Source: Candidatus Methanomethylophilaceae archaeon
Lineage (GTDB): Archaea; Thermoplasmatota; Thermoplasmata; Methanomassiliicoccales; Methanomethylophilaceae
Direction of reading: 5' to 3'
Length of the DNA: 21,535 bases
Assembly: GCA_016296195.1 (NCBI GenBank)
Contig: JAEDJU010000005.1
Location: 1-21,535 of the forward strand
This document shows, one piece after another, positions 14,800 to 21,535 of this stretch; position 1 is the stretch's first letter; each line of letters starts with the position of its first letter. The notes under the pieces are model-generated. The model saw only the letters and a program-made list of their open reading frames with translations, ran no database searches and was not told the origin of the DNA. The translations under genes and the position numbers were made by a program.

Positions 14800-15950
14800 C
14801 TCATCACCCCTTTCAGTATCGTGGGCATAAGACCCAGGGCGAGAGGGATGTTGCGCATGAGGCCCAGCACCATGGAACTTGGATGGTCTATGGATGCGGA
14901 TGACATCGCTTTGCGTACCGAATCCCTGTCCACCTTACTGCCTATCCTGTTCAACTCGTCATCCCTCAGATTGTTGTATATCCTTCTAAGACGGAAGCCG
15001 TTCTTCAGCTCCCTGCCGACCTCTCTGCGCCACAGCCTCTGATATTCGGACAGACGGGATGCGGACAAATCGTCCCTCTCCAGAGCATCGTCCAGAACAT
15101 GTGCCAGACACGGAGCCGATTTGAATATGGGGTACAGACCTCCGCCGGATACGGGTTTGACCTGGCATGCGGCATCCCCGATCAACAAGGTACGGTCCGA
15201 ATATGTCCTGTCCTGAAGACCCAGAGGGATCTTTCCGCAGGATTTCGCAAGAACGTCGCACCCATCCAGTCCGGCCTTCCTCAACAACGCGGGAAGATAT
15301 TCGTTCGGTGCCCCGTATTTCCATTCCGTACAGAGACCCACACGTACGCGATCCCCGTAAGGTATGGTCCATCCGAAGAATCCGGGGGCCACATCCGAAC
15401 CCATCCATACATCTATGGTGTCCTGATCGTCGCATTCGTGTCTGACATCCAGCTGTATACCGCGGATGGTCATCCTCGGAGGTTCGCATCCGATCGCACC
15501 TCTCACCACGGACGAGTGCCCGTCCGCACCGACGACCGCCCGGGACTCCAGCACCTTGCCGGATGACAGGGATATTTTGACCCCGTCCCTTCCTATGTCA
15601 CAGGACCTGCAACGCTCGGACGTCAGATACTCGGCACCGGCATCCATGGCCTTCTCCGACAAAAGCAGATCCAATTCGGAACGATCTATGAGAATGGCCT
15701 TGACCTCCCCGCAATCCACGGAGAATGTCCTGCCATCGGGGAAATGGGCCCTCAGTACACTGAATTCATTGAAAATGGTGGGTCTTACTCCCGAGAGTTC
15801 CAAGACCTCGGGGGAGATCAGACCCGTACATTGAAGGGGGACACCCGACCTCTCATGGTCCTCGACGACGGTCACGTCATGGGAGCCTGCCAACAATGTC
15901 GCTGACGTTGACCCTGCCGGCCCGCCGCCGACCACTACGATGTCGGGCAT
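14796..15950 (-). CDS. Geranylgeranyl reductase family FAD-dependent oxidoreductase
   Basis: The 384-residue flavoprotein has the FAD-binding N-terminus VVVGGGPAGS (5-14), the family motif CTGL (41-44), GADGHSSVVR (141-150) and the second FAD motif LIGDAACQVKPVSGGGLYP (256-274). This matches the archaeal geranylgeranyl reductase family, which saturates isoprenoid chains of membrane lipids. The family is broad, and paralogues act on menaquinone, polyprenols or unknown substrates, so the exact substrate cannot be set from sequence. It starts 6 nt after the transaldolase stop and overlaps taw2 by 4 nt. Saturated archaeol synthesis is the leading guess; reduction of the polyprenol product of UppS is an alternative. 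Confidence 0.87.
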   Translation of the reverse strand: MPDIVVVGGGPAGSTSATLLAGSHDVTVVEDHERSGVPLQCTGLISPEVLELSGVRPTIFNEFSVLRAHFPDGRTFSVDCGEVKAILIDRSELDLLLSEKAMDAGAEYLTSERCRSCDIGRDGVKISLSSGKVLESRAVVGADGHSSVVRGAIGCEPPRMTIRGIQLDVRHECDDQDTIDVWMGSDVAPGFFGWTIPYGDRVRVGLCTEWKYGAPNEYLPALLRKAGLDGCDVLAKSCGKIPLGLQDRTYSDRTLLIGDAACQVKPVSGGGLYPIFKSAPCLAHVLDDALERDDLSASRLSEYQRLWRREVGRELKNGFRLRRIYNNLRDDELNRIGSKVDRDSVRKAMSSASIDHPSSMVLGLMRNIPLALGLMPTILKGVMR

Positions 15951-15956
15951 CTTACC

Positions 15957-16604
15957 TCAGTTCTTCTTCGACTTCTCGTAGTCTGCGATGAACTTGTTGA
16001 TACCTTCCGTGGTCTTGGGATGACTGATCATCATCTTGAGGACGTCGTAGGGGATGGTAGCGATATCGCATCCTGCGAGTGCTGCGGTGGAGACGTGGAT
16101 CGGGTTCCTGATGGACGCCGCGATGATCTCGGTCTGGATACCGTAGTTGTTGAAGATGGTGGAGATCTCGCTGAGGAGAGCGGTACCATCGATTCCGATG
16201 TCGTCGAGCCTTCCGACGAAGGGAGATACGAATGCCGCTCCGGCCTTTGCCGCAAGGAGTGCCTGCTGTGCGGAGAAGATCAGGGTGACGTTGACCTTGA
16301 TTCCCTTGGAGGACAGGATCTTGGTGGCCTTCAGGGACTCGATGCACATGGGAAGCTTGATGTTGATGTTGGGGTGGATCTTGGCGAGTTCGAGACCCTC
16401 TGCGACCATTCCCTCGGCATCCATGGACATGACCTCGGCGGAGATGGGGCCGTCGACGATCTGGCTGATCTCGGTGACGATGGTCTTGAGGTCCTTGCCC
16501 TCCTTGGCGATGAGGCTGGGGTTGGTGGTGACTCCGTCCAGGATTCCCCAGTCGTTGATCTCCTTGATCCTTTCGATGTTGGCAGTGTCGATGAAAATCT
16601 TCAT
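15957..16604 (-). CDS. tal: Transaldolase (small, MipB/TalC type)
   Basis: This 215-residue protein is the compact transaldolase / fructose-6-phosphate aldolase type. The Schiff-base lysine is K83 in NIKLPM. D6 in FIDTAN, the [13 protein letters not shown] stretch (24-36), and AASIRNP near residue 163 are typical. As a transaldolase it would move a dihydroxyacetone unit between sugar phosphates in the non-oxidative pentose phosphate pathway; a fructose-6-phosphate aldolase activity is possible in this subfamily. Its ATG overlaps the transketolase stop (ATGA), and GGAGAG lies a few bases upstream. The gene partners with the two adjacent transketolase genes. Confidence 0.93.
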   Translation of the reverse strand: MKIFIDTANIERIKEINDWGILDGVTTNPSLIAKEGKDLKTIVTEISQIVDGPISAEVMSMDAEGMVAEGLELAKIHPNINIKLPMCIESLKATKILSSKGIKVNVTLIFSAQQALLAAKAGAAFVSPFVGRLDDIGIDGTALLSEISTIFNNYGIQTEIIAASIRNPIHVSTAALAGCDIATIPYDVLKMMISHPKTTEGINKFIADYEKSKKN

Positions 16605-17551
16605 TGTTCTCTCTCCTTCTTCTTTGTAATGGATCTCTTCGCCGCTTCGATGATGTCCTCGGCGGTGAGACCGTATTTCTTGAAAAGTTCGTCCGGCTCT
16701 CCCGATTCACCGAAGGTGTCGCGGGTACCGATCCTTGTGAGCGGGCAGGGGAAGTTCTCGGAAAGGAACTCGGATACTGCGGAACCGAGTCCTCCGATGA
16801 CGCTGTGCTCCTCCGCGGTGACGACGCATCCGGTCTTGGTGACGGATTCGTATATGGCGTCGATGTCCAGCGGTTTGATGGTGGACATGTCGATCACATC
16901 CGCGGAGATGCCTTCCTTCTCCAATGCCTCGGCGGCATCGAGACAGAGCGAAACCATCTGACCGGTTCCGATGAGGGTGACATCCGAACCGGACCTGAGC
17001 AGCCTTGCCTTTCCGATCTCGAACTTGACATCCTCGTCGAATATGACGGGCATGTCCGCGCGTCCGAGCCTCATATACACCGGGCCGTTGTAATCCGCGA
17101 TGGCGAGGGTGGCCGCGTATGCCTCGTAGGCATCGGCGGGGGAGATGACGGTCATGTTGGGGATCGCACGCATGATGGCCAGATCCTCCAACGCCTGGTG
17201 GGATGCTCCGTCGGGCCCCACGCTGATACCGCAGTGGGTGGATACCACCTTGACATTGAGCCTGGGGTATGCCATGGCGAGCCTGATCTGCTCCCAGCAC
17301 CTTCCGCTGGCGAACACGGCGAACGTGGATGCGAAGACGGTCTTTCCGGAAGCGGCGAGACCTGCGGCGACACCTATCATGTCCTGCTCCGCGATTCCGA
17401 CCTCCACGAATCTCTCGGGTGCGACCTTCCTGAATTCGGAGGTCTTGGTGGATCCGGCGAGGTCTGCGTCGAGTACCACCACATCGGGGTTGGTCTCGGC
17501 GAGCTTCGCCAATGCCTTGCCGTAATAGTTGCGCTGTGCGAGTTTGGTCAT
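16601..17551 (-). CDS. tktB: Transketolase, C-terminal subunit
   Basis: The 316-residue protein carries the pyrimidine-binding and C-terminal domains of transketolase, beginning [14 protein letters not shown]. The catalytic glutamate that activates thiamine diphosphate is E55 in [18 protein letters not shown] (75-84) and [14 protein letters not shown] are typical of the domain. Archaea often encode transketolase as two half-length proteins, and this pairs with the N-terminal subunit just upstream; the two genes share one base (TGATG). The open frame extends up to 18202, but the extra part only re-reads the partner gene out of frame, so I start at 17551. Confidence 0.94.
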   Translation of the reverse strand: MTKLAQRNYYGKALAKLAETNPDVVVLDADLAGSTKTSEFRKVAPERFVEVGIAEQDMIGVAAGLAASGKTVFASTFAVFASGRCWEQIRLAMAYPRLNVKVVSTHCGISVGPDGASHQALEDLAIMRAIPNMTVISPADAYEAYAATLAIADYNGPVYMRLGRADMPVIFDEDVKFEIGKARLLRSGSDVTLIGTGQMVSLCLDAAEALEKEGISADVIDMSTIKPLDIDAIYESVTKTGCVVTAEEHSVIGGLGSAVSEFLSENFPCPLTRIGTRDTFGESGEPDELFKKYGLTAEDIIEAAKRSITKKKEREQ

Positions 17552-18375
17552 CAGAGCACCTCCTTCAGTTCCTTGATGGCGCGTTCGTACTCCTCGGGTT
17601 TGCATGCGCGTCCGTGGAATCCTGCGTTGTTCTCCATGAACGAAACTCCCTTTCCCTTGACGGTACGCATGATTATGACGGACGGGGAGTCCGTGGTCTT
17701 GGCCTGGCTTATGGCTCCGAGGATGTGGTCGATGTTGTGACCATCCACCTCGTAGACATCCCATCCGAAGGAGAGCCACTTGTCCGCAAGAGGTTCGATG
17801 CTCATGACCTTCTCGGTATCTCCCTCGATCTGGAGGCCGTTGCGGTCTACGAATGCGATGAGCTTGCCGAGACCGTACTGGGATGCGAACATCGCTGCCT
17901 CCCAGTTCTGTCCGCTCTGCATCTCCCCGTCTCCGAGAAGGCAGTATGTCCAATAATCCTTGGAATCCATCTTTCCGGCCAATGCGATACCGCATGCCAT
18001 GCTGAGTCCCTGTCCGAGGGATCCCGTGGACATCTCCACTCCGGGCACCTTTCCCCTTACGGGGTGCCCCTGGAGCTTGGAACCGATCTTCCTCAGAGAA
18101 AGGAGATCCTCCACCGGAAAGTAACCGCTCTCGGCGAGTGCGGCATAGAGGACGGGAGCCACGTGTCCCTTGGAAAGGACGAATCTGTCCCTGTCCGCCC
18201 ACTGGGGATTCTTGGGGTCGTGGTTCATGACCTCGAAATAGAGTGTAGCGACGAGATCCGCGGCGGAGAGGGATCCTCCGGGGTGTCCGGAGCCTGCTGC
18301 CGTGGTCATCTCGATGACGTGATATCTGAGAAGGTTGGCTTTCTTCTGAAGCTTTATGGAGAGTTCCGTGGCCAT
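17551..18375 (-). CDS. tktA: Transketolase, N-terminal subunit
   Basis: The 274-residue protein is the thiamine-diphosphate-binding half of transketolase. Key features are GSGHPGG (28-34), SKGHVAP (68-74), the TPP/Mg motif GDGEMQSGQNWEA starting at 148 with N179 in VDRNGLQ, and GHP at 103-105. With the C-terminal subunit it moves two-carbon units between sugar phosphates, which in archaea without an oxidative pentose phosphate pathway is a route to erythrose-4-phosphate and pentoses. I chose the ATG at 18375 (MATELSIK), 4 nt after the PCNA stop and preceded by a GAAGGA-like site. A frame from 18405 would overlap PCNA. Confidence 0.94.
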   Translation of the reverse strand: MATELSIKLQKKANLLRYHVIEMTTAAGSGHPGGSLSAADLVATLYFEVMNHDPKNPQWADRDRFVLSKGHVAPVLYAALAESGYFPVEDLLSLRKIGSKLQGHPVRGKVPGVEMSTGSLGQGLSMACGIALAGKMDSKDYWTYCLLGDGEMQSGQNWEAAMFASQYGLGKLIAFVDRNGLQIEGDTEKVMSIEPLADKWLSFGWDVYEVDGHNIDHILGAISQAKTTDSPSVIIMRTVKGKGVSFMENNAGFHGRACKPEEYERAIKELKEVL

Positions 18376-18379
18376 GTTC

Positions 18380-19117
18380 TCATTCCTTCTCGATCCTGGG
18401 TGCAAGGAGGTATTTGACGACCCCGTTACCCTCCGCCAATGCGAAGACGATCCTGACCGGGTAATCGGTGTCGAGCTCGATCTTCACCCTGAGGTCCGAC
18501 GGTACGGCCTTGATGAGGTTGGAGAAGTAATCTAGCGGGAACATGCTGCTGACCTTCATGTCCGCGTCGATCTTCACCGTGTTGGATGCCTCCATGACGA
18601 GGTCCACGGAATCCGTGTCACCGTCGCAGTGGAGTTCGAACCTCTCCGAGTCCGCGATGAGGGCGATGTGGTCAGAGATGGACTCGGATGCCTTGATTCC
18701 TTTCTGGAGGTCGGTTACGGGTACTTCGATGGATGCCGCGAGTTCGAGAGGAGGGACCCTGACGTCTCCGAGGCTGGAGGTGTCGACGAGGTTCATGCGC
18801 CTGGTGACATTGCCGACCTTGAACACGAGCCTTCCGTGCTCCGCATCCTGCTCCATGGAGATGATGTCGCCGGAGCTGGCGAGTTTGAGGACATCCTTCA
18901 CCTTGTCGATGTCCACTCCGATCTCGGTGTCGTCCGCCTGGTAGGATTCGAAGGCGGCCTTGGAGAGGGTGACCTCGACCATCGCGACGTGTGCGGGATC
19001 CACTGCCTTGAGACTGATCCCTTCGGGAGAGATGGTGAACTTGACCTCATCGATCAATGTGGAGATCACGTTGATGAGGCCCTTCAGTGCATCGGACCTT
19101 AGCTCTGCCTTGAACAT
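18380..19117 (-). CDS. pcn: DNA polymerase sliding clamp PCNA
   Basis: The 245-residue protein is archaeal PCNA, the trimeric ring that holds polymerase, FEN1 and ligase on DNA. It begins MFKAELRSDALKGLINVIS and contains the family stretch ISPEGISLKAVDPAHVAMV, the interdomain region RRMNLVDTS, and the C-terminal YLLAPRIE. A GTG three codons upstream (19126) could also start the frame. I prefer the ATG at 19117 because PCNA proteins typically begin MFKA and GGGAG lies about 10 nt upstream of it, while it is almost in contact with the GTG. It follows the TFS gene by 15 nt and is 4 nt from the transketolase start, so replication and carbon genes share a transcript. Confidence 0.96.
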   Translation of the reverse strand: MFKAELRSDALKGLINVISTLIDEVKFTISPEGISLKAVDPAHVAMVEVTLSKAAFESYQADDTEIGVDIDKVKDVLKLASSGDIISMEQDAEHGRLVFKVGNVTRRMNLVDTSSLGDVRVPPLELAASIEVPVTDLQKGIKASESISDHIALIADSERFELHCDGDTDSVDLVMEASNTVKIDADMKVSSMFPLDYFSNLIKAVPSDLRVKIELDTDYPVRIVFALAEGNGVVKYLLAPRIEKE

Positions 19118-19132
19118 GCGGGCCACACTCCC

Positions 19133-19435
19133 TCAGTTGATTCTCCACTGGTGGTTGCACTTGCAACAGCGGTAGAACTGAGTCTCCGGTTCATCGGCGG
19201 CACGGGTCTGCCTTATGTCGTAGAATGCCTCCGTGTGACTGCACTTGGGGCATATGATACGCATCTTGGACATGTACGCTGCAGAGTTCTCGTCGAATAC
19301 GGTTGTGACCTTCTCCTCGTGCTCGGTCTTGAACTTCTCGACGGTGTCCCCGATATCGTCGGATACACCGCACTGCCTACAAACGTACTTCCCGTTGTCG
19401 GGGAACATAAGCGAACCACATTCCTTGCAAAACAT
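19133..19435 (-). CDS. tfs: Transcription factor S (TFIIS-like)
   Basis: The 100-residue protein is archaeal TFS, which triggers RNA cleavage by stalled RNA polymerase. It has two zinc ribbons: C3, C6, C19, C22, and C62, C65, C90, C93. The C-terminal ribbon carries RQTRAADEPETQFY (75-88), with the catalytic acidic pair D81-E82 at its tip, so it should be an active cleavage factor. It is the first gene of the seven-gene run down to taw2. GAGGA lies eight bases before the ATG, and a TATA element about 40 nt upstream predicts a leader of roughly 14 nt, unlike the leaderless genes elsewhere in the window. Confidence 0.95.
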   Translation of the reverse strand: MFCKECGSLMFPDNGKYVCRQCGVSDDIGDTVEKFKTEHEEKVTTVFDENSAAYMSKMRIICPKCSHTEAFYDIRQTRAADEPETQFYRCCKCNHQWRIN

Positions 19436-19469
19436 AGGTATCGTCCTCTATCCGTGGCGATGTACTATC

Positions 19470-19478
19470 ATTATAAAA
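19470..19478 (-). promoter_or_regulatory. Probable TATA box of the TFS-PCNA operon
   Basis: The minus strand reads CCTTTTTTATAATG here. TTTATAAT fits an archaeal TATA box about 40 nt upstream of the TFS start. The adjoining T-run (19475-19480) could also end the transcript of the membrane protein gene upstream. Confidence 0.55.
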
Positions 19479-19514
19479 AAGGTGTGGGGGATGGAAAGAC
19501 GTACCGATATGTGG

Positions 19515-20414
19515 TCAGAACCAATCCAGATCGTCAGAGGATGTGTGTTTCTCCTTCTGGGTCTCCTTGGGCACCTCGGTCACGTCCTGCTTCTGTACCT
19601 TGACGGACACGGTGCCGAACTCGGTGGGCGTTGCTCCGACGTTGGACGGGGTGACGGTGGTCGAGGTGATCTCCACCTTGGTGGGTGCCACGGGGGCGGG
19701 TGCCGGTGCGACCTGCTGTACCCTGGGGGCCTCCTGGACGGGAGCCTGCTTCTGTACCTTCGGTTCCTGGATGGGCGTGACTACACTGACGTTGACCCTG
19801 TTGAGGTCCTCGAAGGTGCGGAATCCCATGGGACGGGACTCCATGTGCGCCCTGGTGGAACGGGGTGCTTTGGGTCTGGCTCTTTCCTCCGCGTGGCTGA
19901 CGATGATCCTGACCTCCCTCCTTGCCTGATCGGCGAGGACCCCTCCGATGAGGGCGAATGCCGTCAGGAGCGCATACTTGCCGAACGGGATGGAGACGTC
20001 GCTGACATCCACCGCGACGAAATTGACGGTGAGATATTCGTTGATGGCCATCATAGCGGACACGATCTGCGGGGAGATCGCGGATATGCTGTCGATGACG
20101 CCTTGGTATTCGGGCATGAAGATCTTGGCGAACACGATGTTCATGACCGTAGCGACGAATAATACCGCCGCGGAGCTCACGAGACCGACGAACAGACCGC
20201 GGGACATGGATCCCGCCCTCCTTCCTCCTATGAGTCCTGCGACCATAAGTCCCAGATGCGGGATCCATGACAATGTCATGGCCAGCACCGACGCTATGAA
20301 TATGCCGGACTTGCAGTCGTAGAAGCCGTTGGAGCCTATGCCTACGGCTCCATCCATTGCACCTTTGGCCGCGGAACCTACGTTCCTCGAGGCCTTATTC
20401 TTGCTTTTGCTCAT
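19515..20414 (-). CDS. Three-helix membrane protein with disordered Pro/Gln-rich tail
   Basis: I do not recognise a specific family. The 299-residue protein has a charged N-terminus, three predicted membrane helices (about 37-63, 73-98 and 147-163) with a GGRRAGSMSRG loop between the first two, and a 48-residue segment between helices 2 and 3. Residues about 180-299 form a Pro-, Gln-, Val- and Thr-rich tail that looks disordered and ends in SSDDLDWF. The GGRRAG loop resembles small glycine-rich archaeal membrane families, but that is not diagnostic. I start at the ATG at 20414 (MSKSKNKAS); a GTG three codons upstream (20423) is a weaker option inside an inverted repeat. It is a single gene, divergent from the beta-CASP nuclease gene. 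Confidence 0.82.
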   Translation of the reverse strand: MSKSKNKASRNVGSAAKGAMDGAVGIGSNGFYDCKSGIFIASVLAMTLSWIPHLGLMVAGLIGGRRAGSMSRGLFVGLVSSAAVLFVATVMNIVFAKIFMPEYQGVIDSISAISPQIVSAMMAINEYLTVNFVAVDVSDVSIPFGKYALLTAFALIGGVLADQARREVRIIVSHAEERARPKAPRSTRAHMESRPMGFRTFEDLNRVNVSVVTPIQEPKVQKQAPVQEAPRVQQVAPAPAPVAPTKVEITSTTVTPSNVGATPTEFGTVSVKVQKQDVTEVPKETQKEKHTSSDDLDWF

Positions 20415-20422
20415 GCATCCCA

Positions 20423-20439
20423 CGTCGGCGAGGCCGACG
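20423..20439. repeat. Perfect 7-bp inverted repeat before the membrane protein gene
   Basis: CGTCGGC and GCCGACG flank a 3-nt loop 9 nt upstream of the chosen ATG (20414). The predicted transcription start is near 20438, so the hairpin would form the very 5' end of the mRNA and could affect translation. An operator site for a dimeric regulator is the alternative. Confidence 0.6.
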
Positions 20440-20457
20440 ATTGTTCAATTCCATAAA

Positions 20458-20469
20458 CCATATATAAGC
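20458..20469 (-). promoter_or_regulatory. Probable TATA box of the membrane protein gene
   Basis: The minus strand reads GCTTATATATGG, centred about 50 nt upstream of the ATG, which predicts a leader of roughly 25 nt. Confidence 0.55.
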
Positions 20470-20484
20470 GTTGCTTATTGAGTC

Positions 20485-20491
20485 ACTATAA
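20485..20491 (+). promoter_or_regulatory. Possible TATA box of the beta-CASP nuclease gene
   Basis: ACTATAA on the plus strand lies about 110 nt before the ATG at 20598, predicting an approximately 85-nt leader. A second AT-rich element (CATATTCAT, about 20516-20524) would give a leader of about 50 nt. Neither is strong. Confidence 0.35.
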
Positions 20492-20529
20492 CACGCGTAC
20501 ACGACGCGCGCGTTCCATATTCATGTAAC

Positions 20530-20572
20530 GGGGCCCGCAAGCCCCATCACCAAAGTCCTCTAGAACAAGAGG
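20530..20572 (+). promoter_or_regulatory. Two-hairpin leader upstream of the beta-CASP nuclease gene
   Basis: Two perfect 5-bp stems with 6-nt loops occur in tandem: GGGGC/GCCCC (20530-20534 with 20541-20545) and CCTCT/AGAGG (20557-20561 with 20568-20572). They lie upstream of the AGGAG ribosome site at 20585-20589. This is a candidate structured leader; function is unknown. Confidence 0.45.
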
Positions 20573-20597
20573 CGACGAATCTTTAGGAGTTGAGACG

Positions 20598-21535
20598 ATG
20601 AAGATGAAATTTAGATTCCTCGGCGGTGCAGACACCGTCGGGAAGATGGGTATGACCATGGATAACGGTGACGAGACCTTCCTCGTCGAATACGGAATGG
20701 CACCCACGAAACCCCCGGAGTACCCCCTCGTGGCACCCAGGATAAAGCACGCTTTCCTCACGCACGCGCACCTCGACCACTGCGGTATGATCCCCGCCGT
20801 GTGCGGAAGGGACAGATGCGAGCTTTTCGCCACCCCTCTCACCGCCGAGGTCGGGGAGATCATGATGCATGACAGTCTCAAGATCGCCAAGGCCGAGAAC
20901 TATCCTCTGCCTTACACCACCGGCGACATCGAGAGGACCATGAAATCCGTCGTGCCTTTCACGTTCGGCGATACCATCGAACTCAACGGGTTCGACACCA
21001 AACTGCACTCCGCAGGACATGTCCCCGGTGCCACGATGTTCGAGTTCATCGGAGAGACCAGCACCCTCTACACGGGGGACATCCACACCATCAGGACCCG
21101 TCTCGTGGACGGTGCCAGACCGGTGGACTGCGAGAACCTCTTCATCGAGGGTACGTACGGAGGGCGCCTCCACCCCGACAGGAAACAGGTGGAGAAGGAG
21201 TTCATCGATAAGGTGAAGGAGGTCGTGGACCGCGGAGGTACCGCTCTCATCCCCAGCTTCGCCATCGGAAGGACCCAGGAGATCATGATCATCCTCAAGG
21301 ATCTGGGCTTCGACATGTGGGTCGACGGTATGGGAAGGTCCGTGACCCGCCTCTATTCCGAGTATCCCGAGTACCTGCTCAACGCCAAGGACCTCAAGTC
21401 CGCCAAGAGGAAGTTCAGCGAGGTCAGGACCGCCAACATGAGGAAGGATGCCAAGAGGGCGGACGTCATCGTCACCACCGGCGGAATGCTCGACGGAGGT
21501 CCTGCGCTCAACTACATCAGGTCCCTGAAGGACGA
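20598..21535 (+). CDS. Beta-CASP metallo-beta-lactamase RNA nuclease (aCPSF2-like), truncated at the window edge
   Basis: The frame runs open from the ATG at 20598 to the right edge, 312 residues so far. It has the metallo-beta-lactamase motif HAHLDH (56-61), further metal ligands H141 in SAGHVPG and D161 in YTGDIH, and the start of the beta-CASP domain with E184 in FIEGTYG and ALIPSFAIGRTQE (216-228). The protein begins directly at the catalytic domain, with no N-terminal KH domains, so it resembles aCPSF2 rather than aCPSF1. These enzymes cut or trim RNA from the 5' end and contribute to RNA maturation and turnover. AGGAG lies eight bases before the ATG. The C-terminal motifs lie beyond the window. 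Confidence 0.93.
   Translation, partial: MKMKFRFLGGADTVGKMGMTMDNGDETFLVEYGMAPTKPPEYPLVAPRIKHAFLTHAHLDHCGMIPAVCGRDRCELFATPLTAEVGEIMMHDSLKIAKAENYPLPYTTGDIERTMKSVVPFTFGDTIELNGFDTKLHSAGHVPGATMFEFIGETSTLYTGDIHTIRTRLVDGARPVDCENLFIEGTYGGRLHPDRKQVEKEFIDKVKEVVDRGGTALIPSFAIGRTQEIMIILKDLGFDMWVDGMGRSVTRLYSEYPEYLLNAKDLKSAKRKFSEVRTANMRKDAKRADVIVTTGGMLDGGPALNYIRSLKD

Noticed and set aside
16020..17740. Long plus-strand frames (313 and 378 residues) opposite transaldolase and transketolase
   Set aside because: They mirror conserved genes, show no recognisable domain or promoter, and have the low-complexity composition of antisense frames.
16601..18202. A 533-residue fusion upstream of the transketolase C-terminal subunit
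   Set aside because: The first 217 or so residues are Arg/Gly-rich and come from reading the N-terminal subunit gene in the wrong frame. The true start is MTKLAQRN at 17551.
20521..20597. A tRNA or C/D-box RNA in the spacer before the beta-CASP gene
   Set aside because: The hairpins do not make a cloverleaf, there is no TPsiC-like GTTCRA box, and paired C and D boxes are not present.
1..21535. CRISPR arrays, insertion sequences, prophage or defence modules
   Set aside because: I saw no regularly spaced repeats, transposase, integrase or terminal inverted repeats. Nearly all coding sequence belongs to housekeeping or core metabolic families.

Overview
The window looks like chromosome from a methanogenic archaeon of the Thermoplasmata lineage, most likely a Methanomassiliicoccales member. 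The evidence is an archaeal core (PCNA, transcription factor S, beta-CASP RNA nuclease, Taw2-type wybutosine enzyme), Fpo-type complex I subunits, methanogenesis marker protein 11 and a folate-type FolD. Base composition is moderately GC-rich and even. I see no insertion sequence, CRISPR array, tRNA or rRNA, and nothing that looks recently transferred. Coding density is very high, most genes are on the minus strand, and stop/start overlaps are frequent.

Layout: (1) 1-1071, minus: fpoA-fpoB-fpoC, with fpoC cut by the window edge. (2) 1199-2008, plus: proC. (3) 7081 down to 2060, minus: folD, kptA, methanogenesis marker 11, uppS and a B12/radical SAM protein, probably one operon. (4) 11619 down to 7144, minus: the complete archaeal AMP pathway as one tight operon (ribose-1,5-bisphosphate isomerase, form III RuBisCO, AMP phosphorylase), followed 1 nt later by a cytosolic NodB-type deacetylase. 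(5) 12216 down to 11689, minus: a single-domain RNase III, divergent from (6) 12287-13783, plus: a cysteine-containing 498-residue protein I do not recognise. (7) 19435 down to 13780, minus: a seven-gene run of TFS, PCNA, split transketolase (two genes), transaldolase, a geranylgeranyl-reductase-family flavoprotein and taw2. (8) 20414 down to 19515, minus: a three-helix membrane protein with a disordered tail, divergent from (9) 20598 to the window end, plus: an aCPSF2-like beta-CASP nuclease, truncated at the edge.

The metabolic theme is pentose and nucleotide carbon. The AMP pathway turns AMP plus phosphate into ribose-1,5-bisphosphate, then RuBP, then two 3-phosphoglycerates. Transketolase and transaldolase supply or drain pentose phosphates, and FolD handles folate-bound C1 units. 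The information-processing theme is tRNA and RNA handling (KptA, marker 11 with its TiaS-like fold, Taw2, RNase III, beta-CASP). Several promoters have a TATA element about 25 nt upstream of the start codon, which suggests leaderless transcripts; three of them (TFS, the membrane protein and the beta-CASP gene) appear to have leaders.

The best candidates for something undescribed are the NodB-type hydrolase tied to the AMP pathway, the archaeal single-domain RNase III facing an unknown Cys-rich protein, the marker 11 / radical SAM operon, and the membrane protein whose disordered tail ends in an acidic-aromatic tip.
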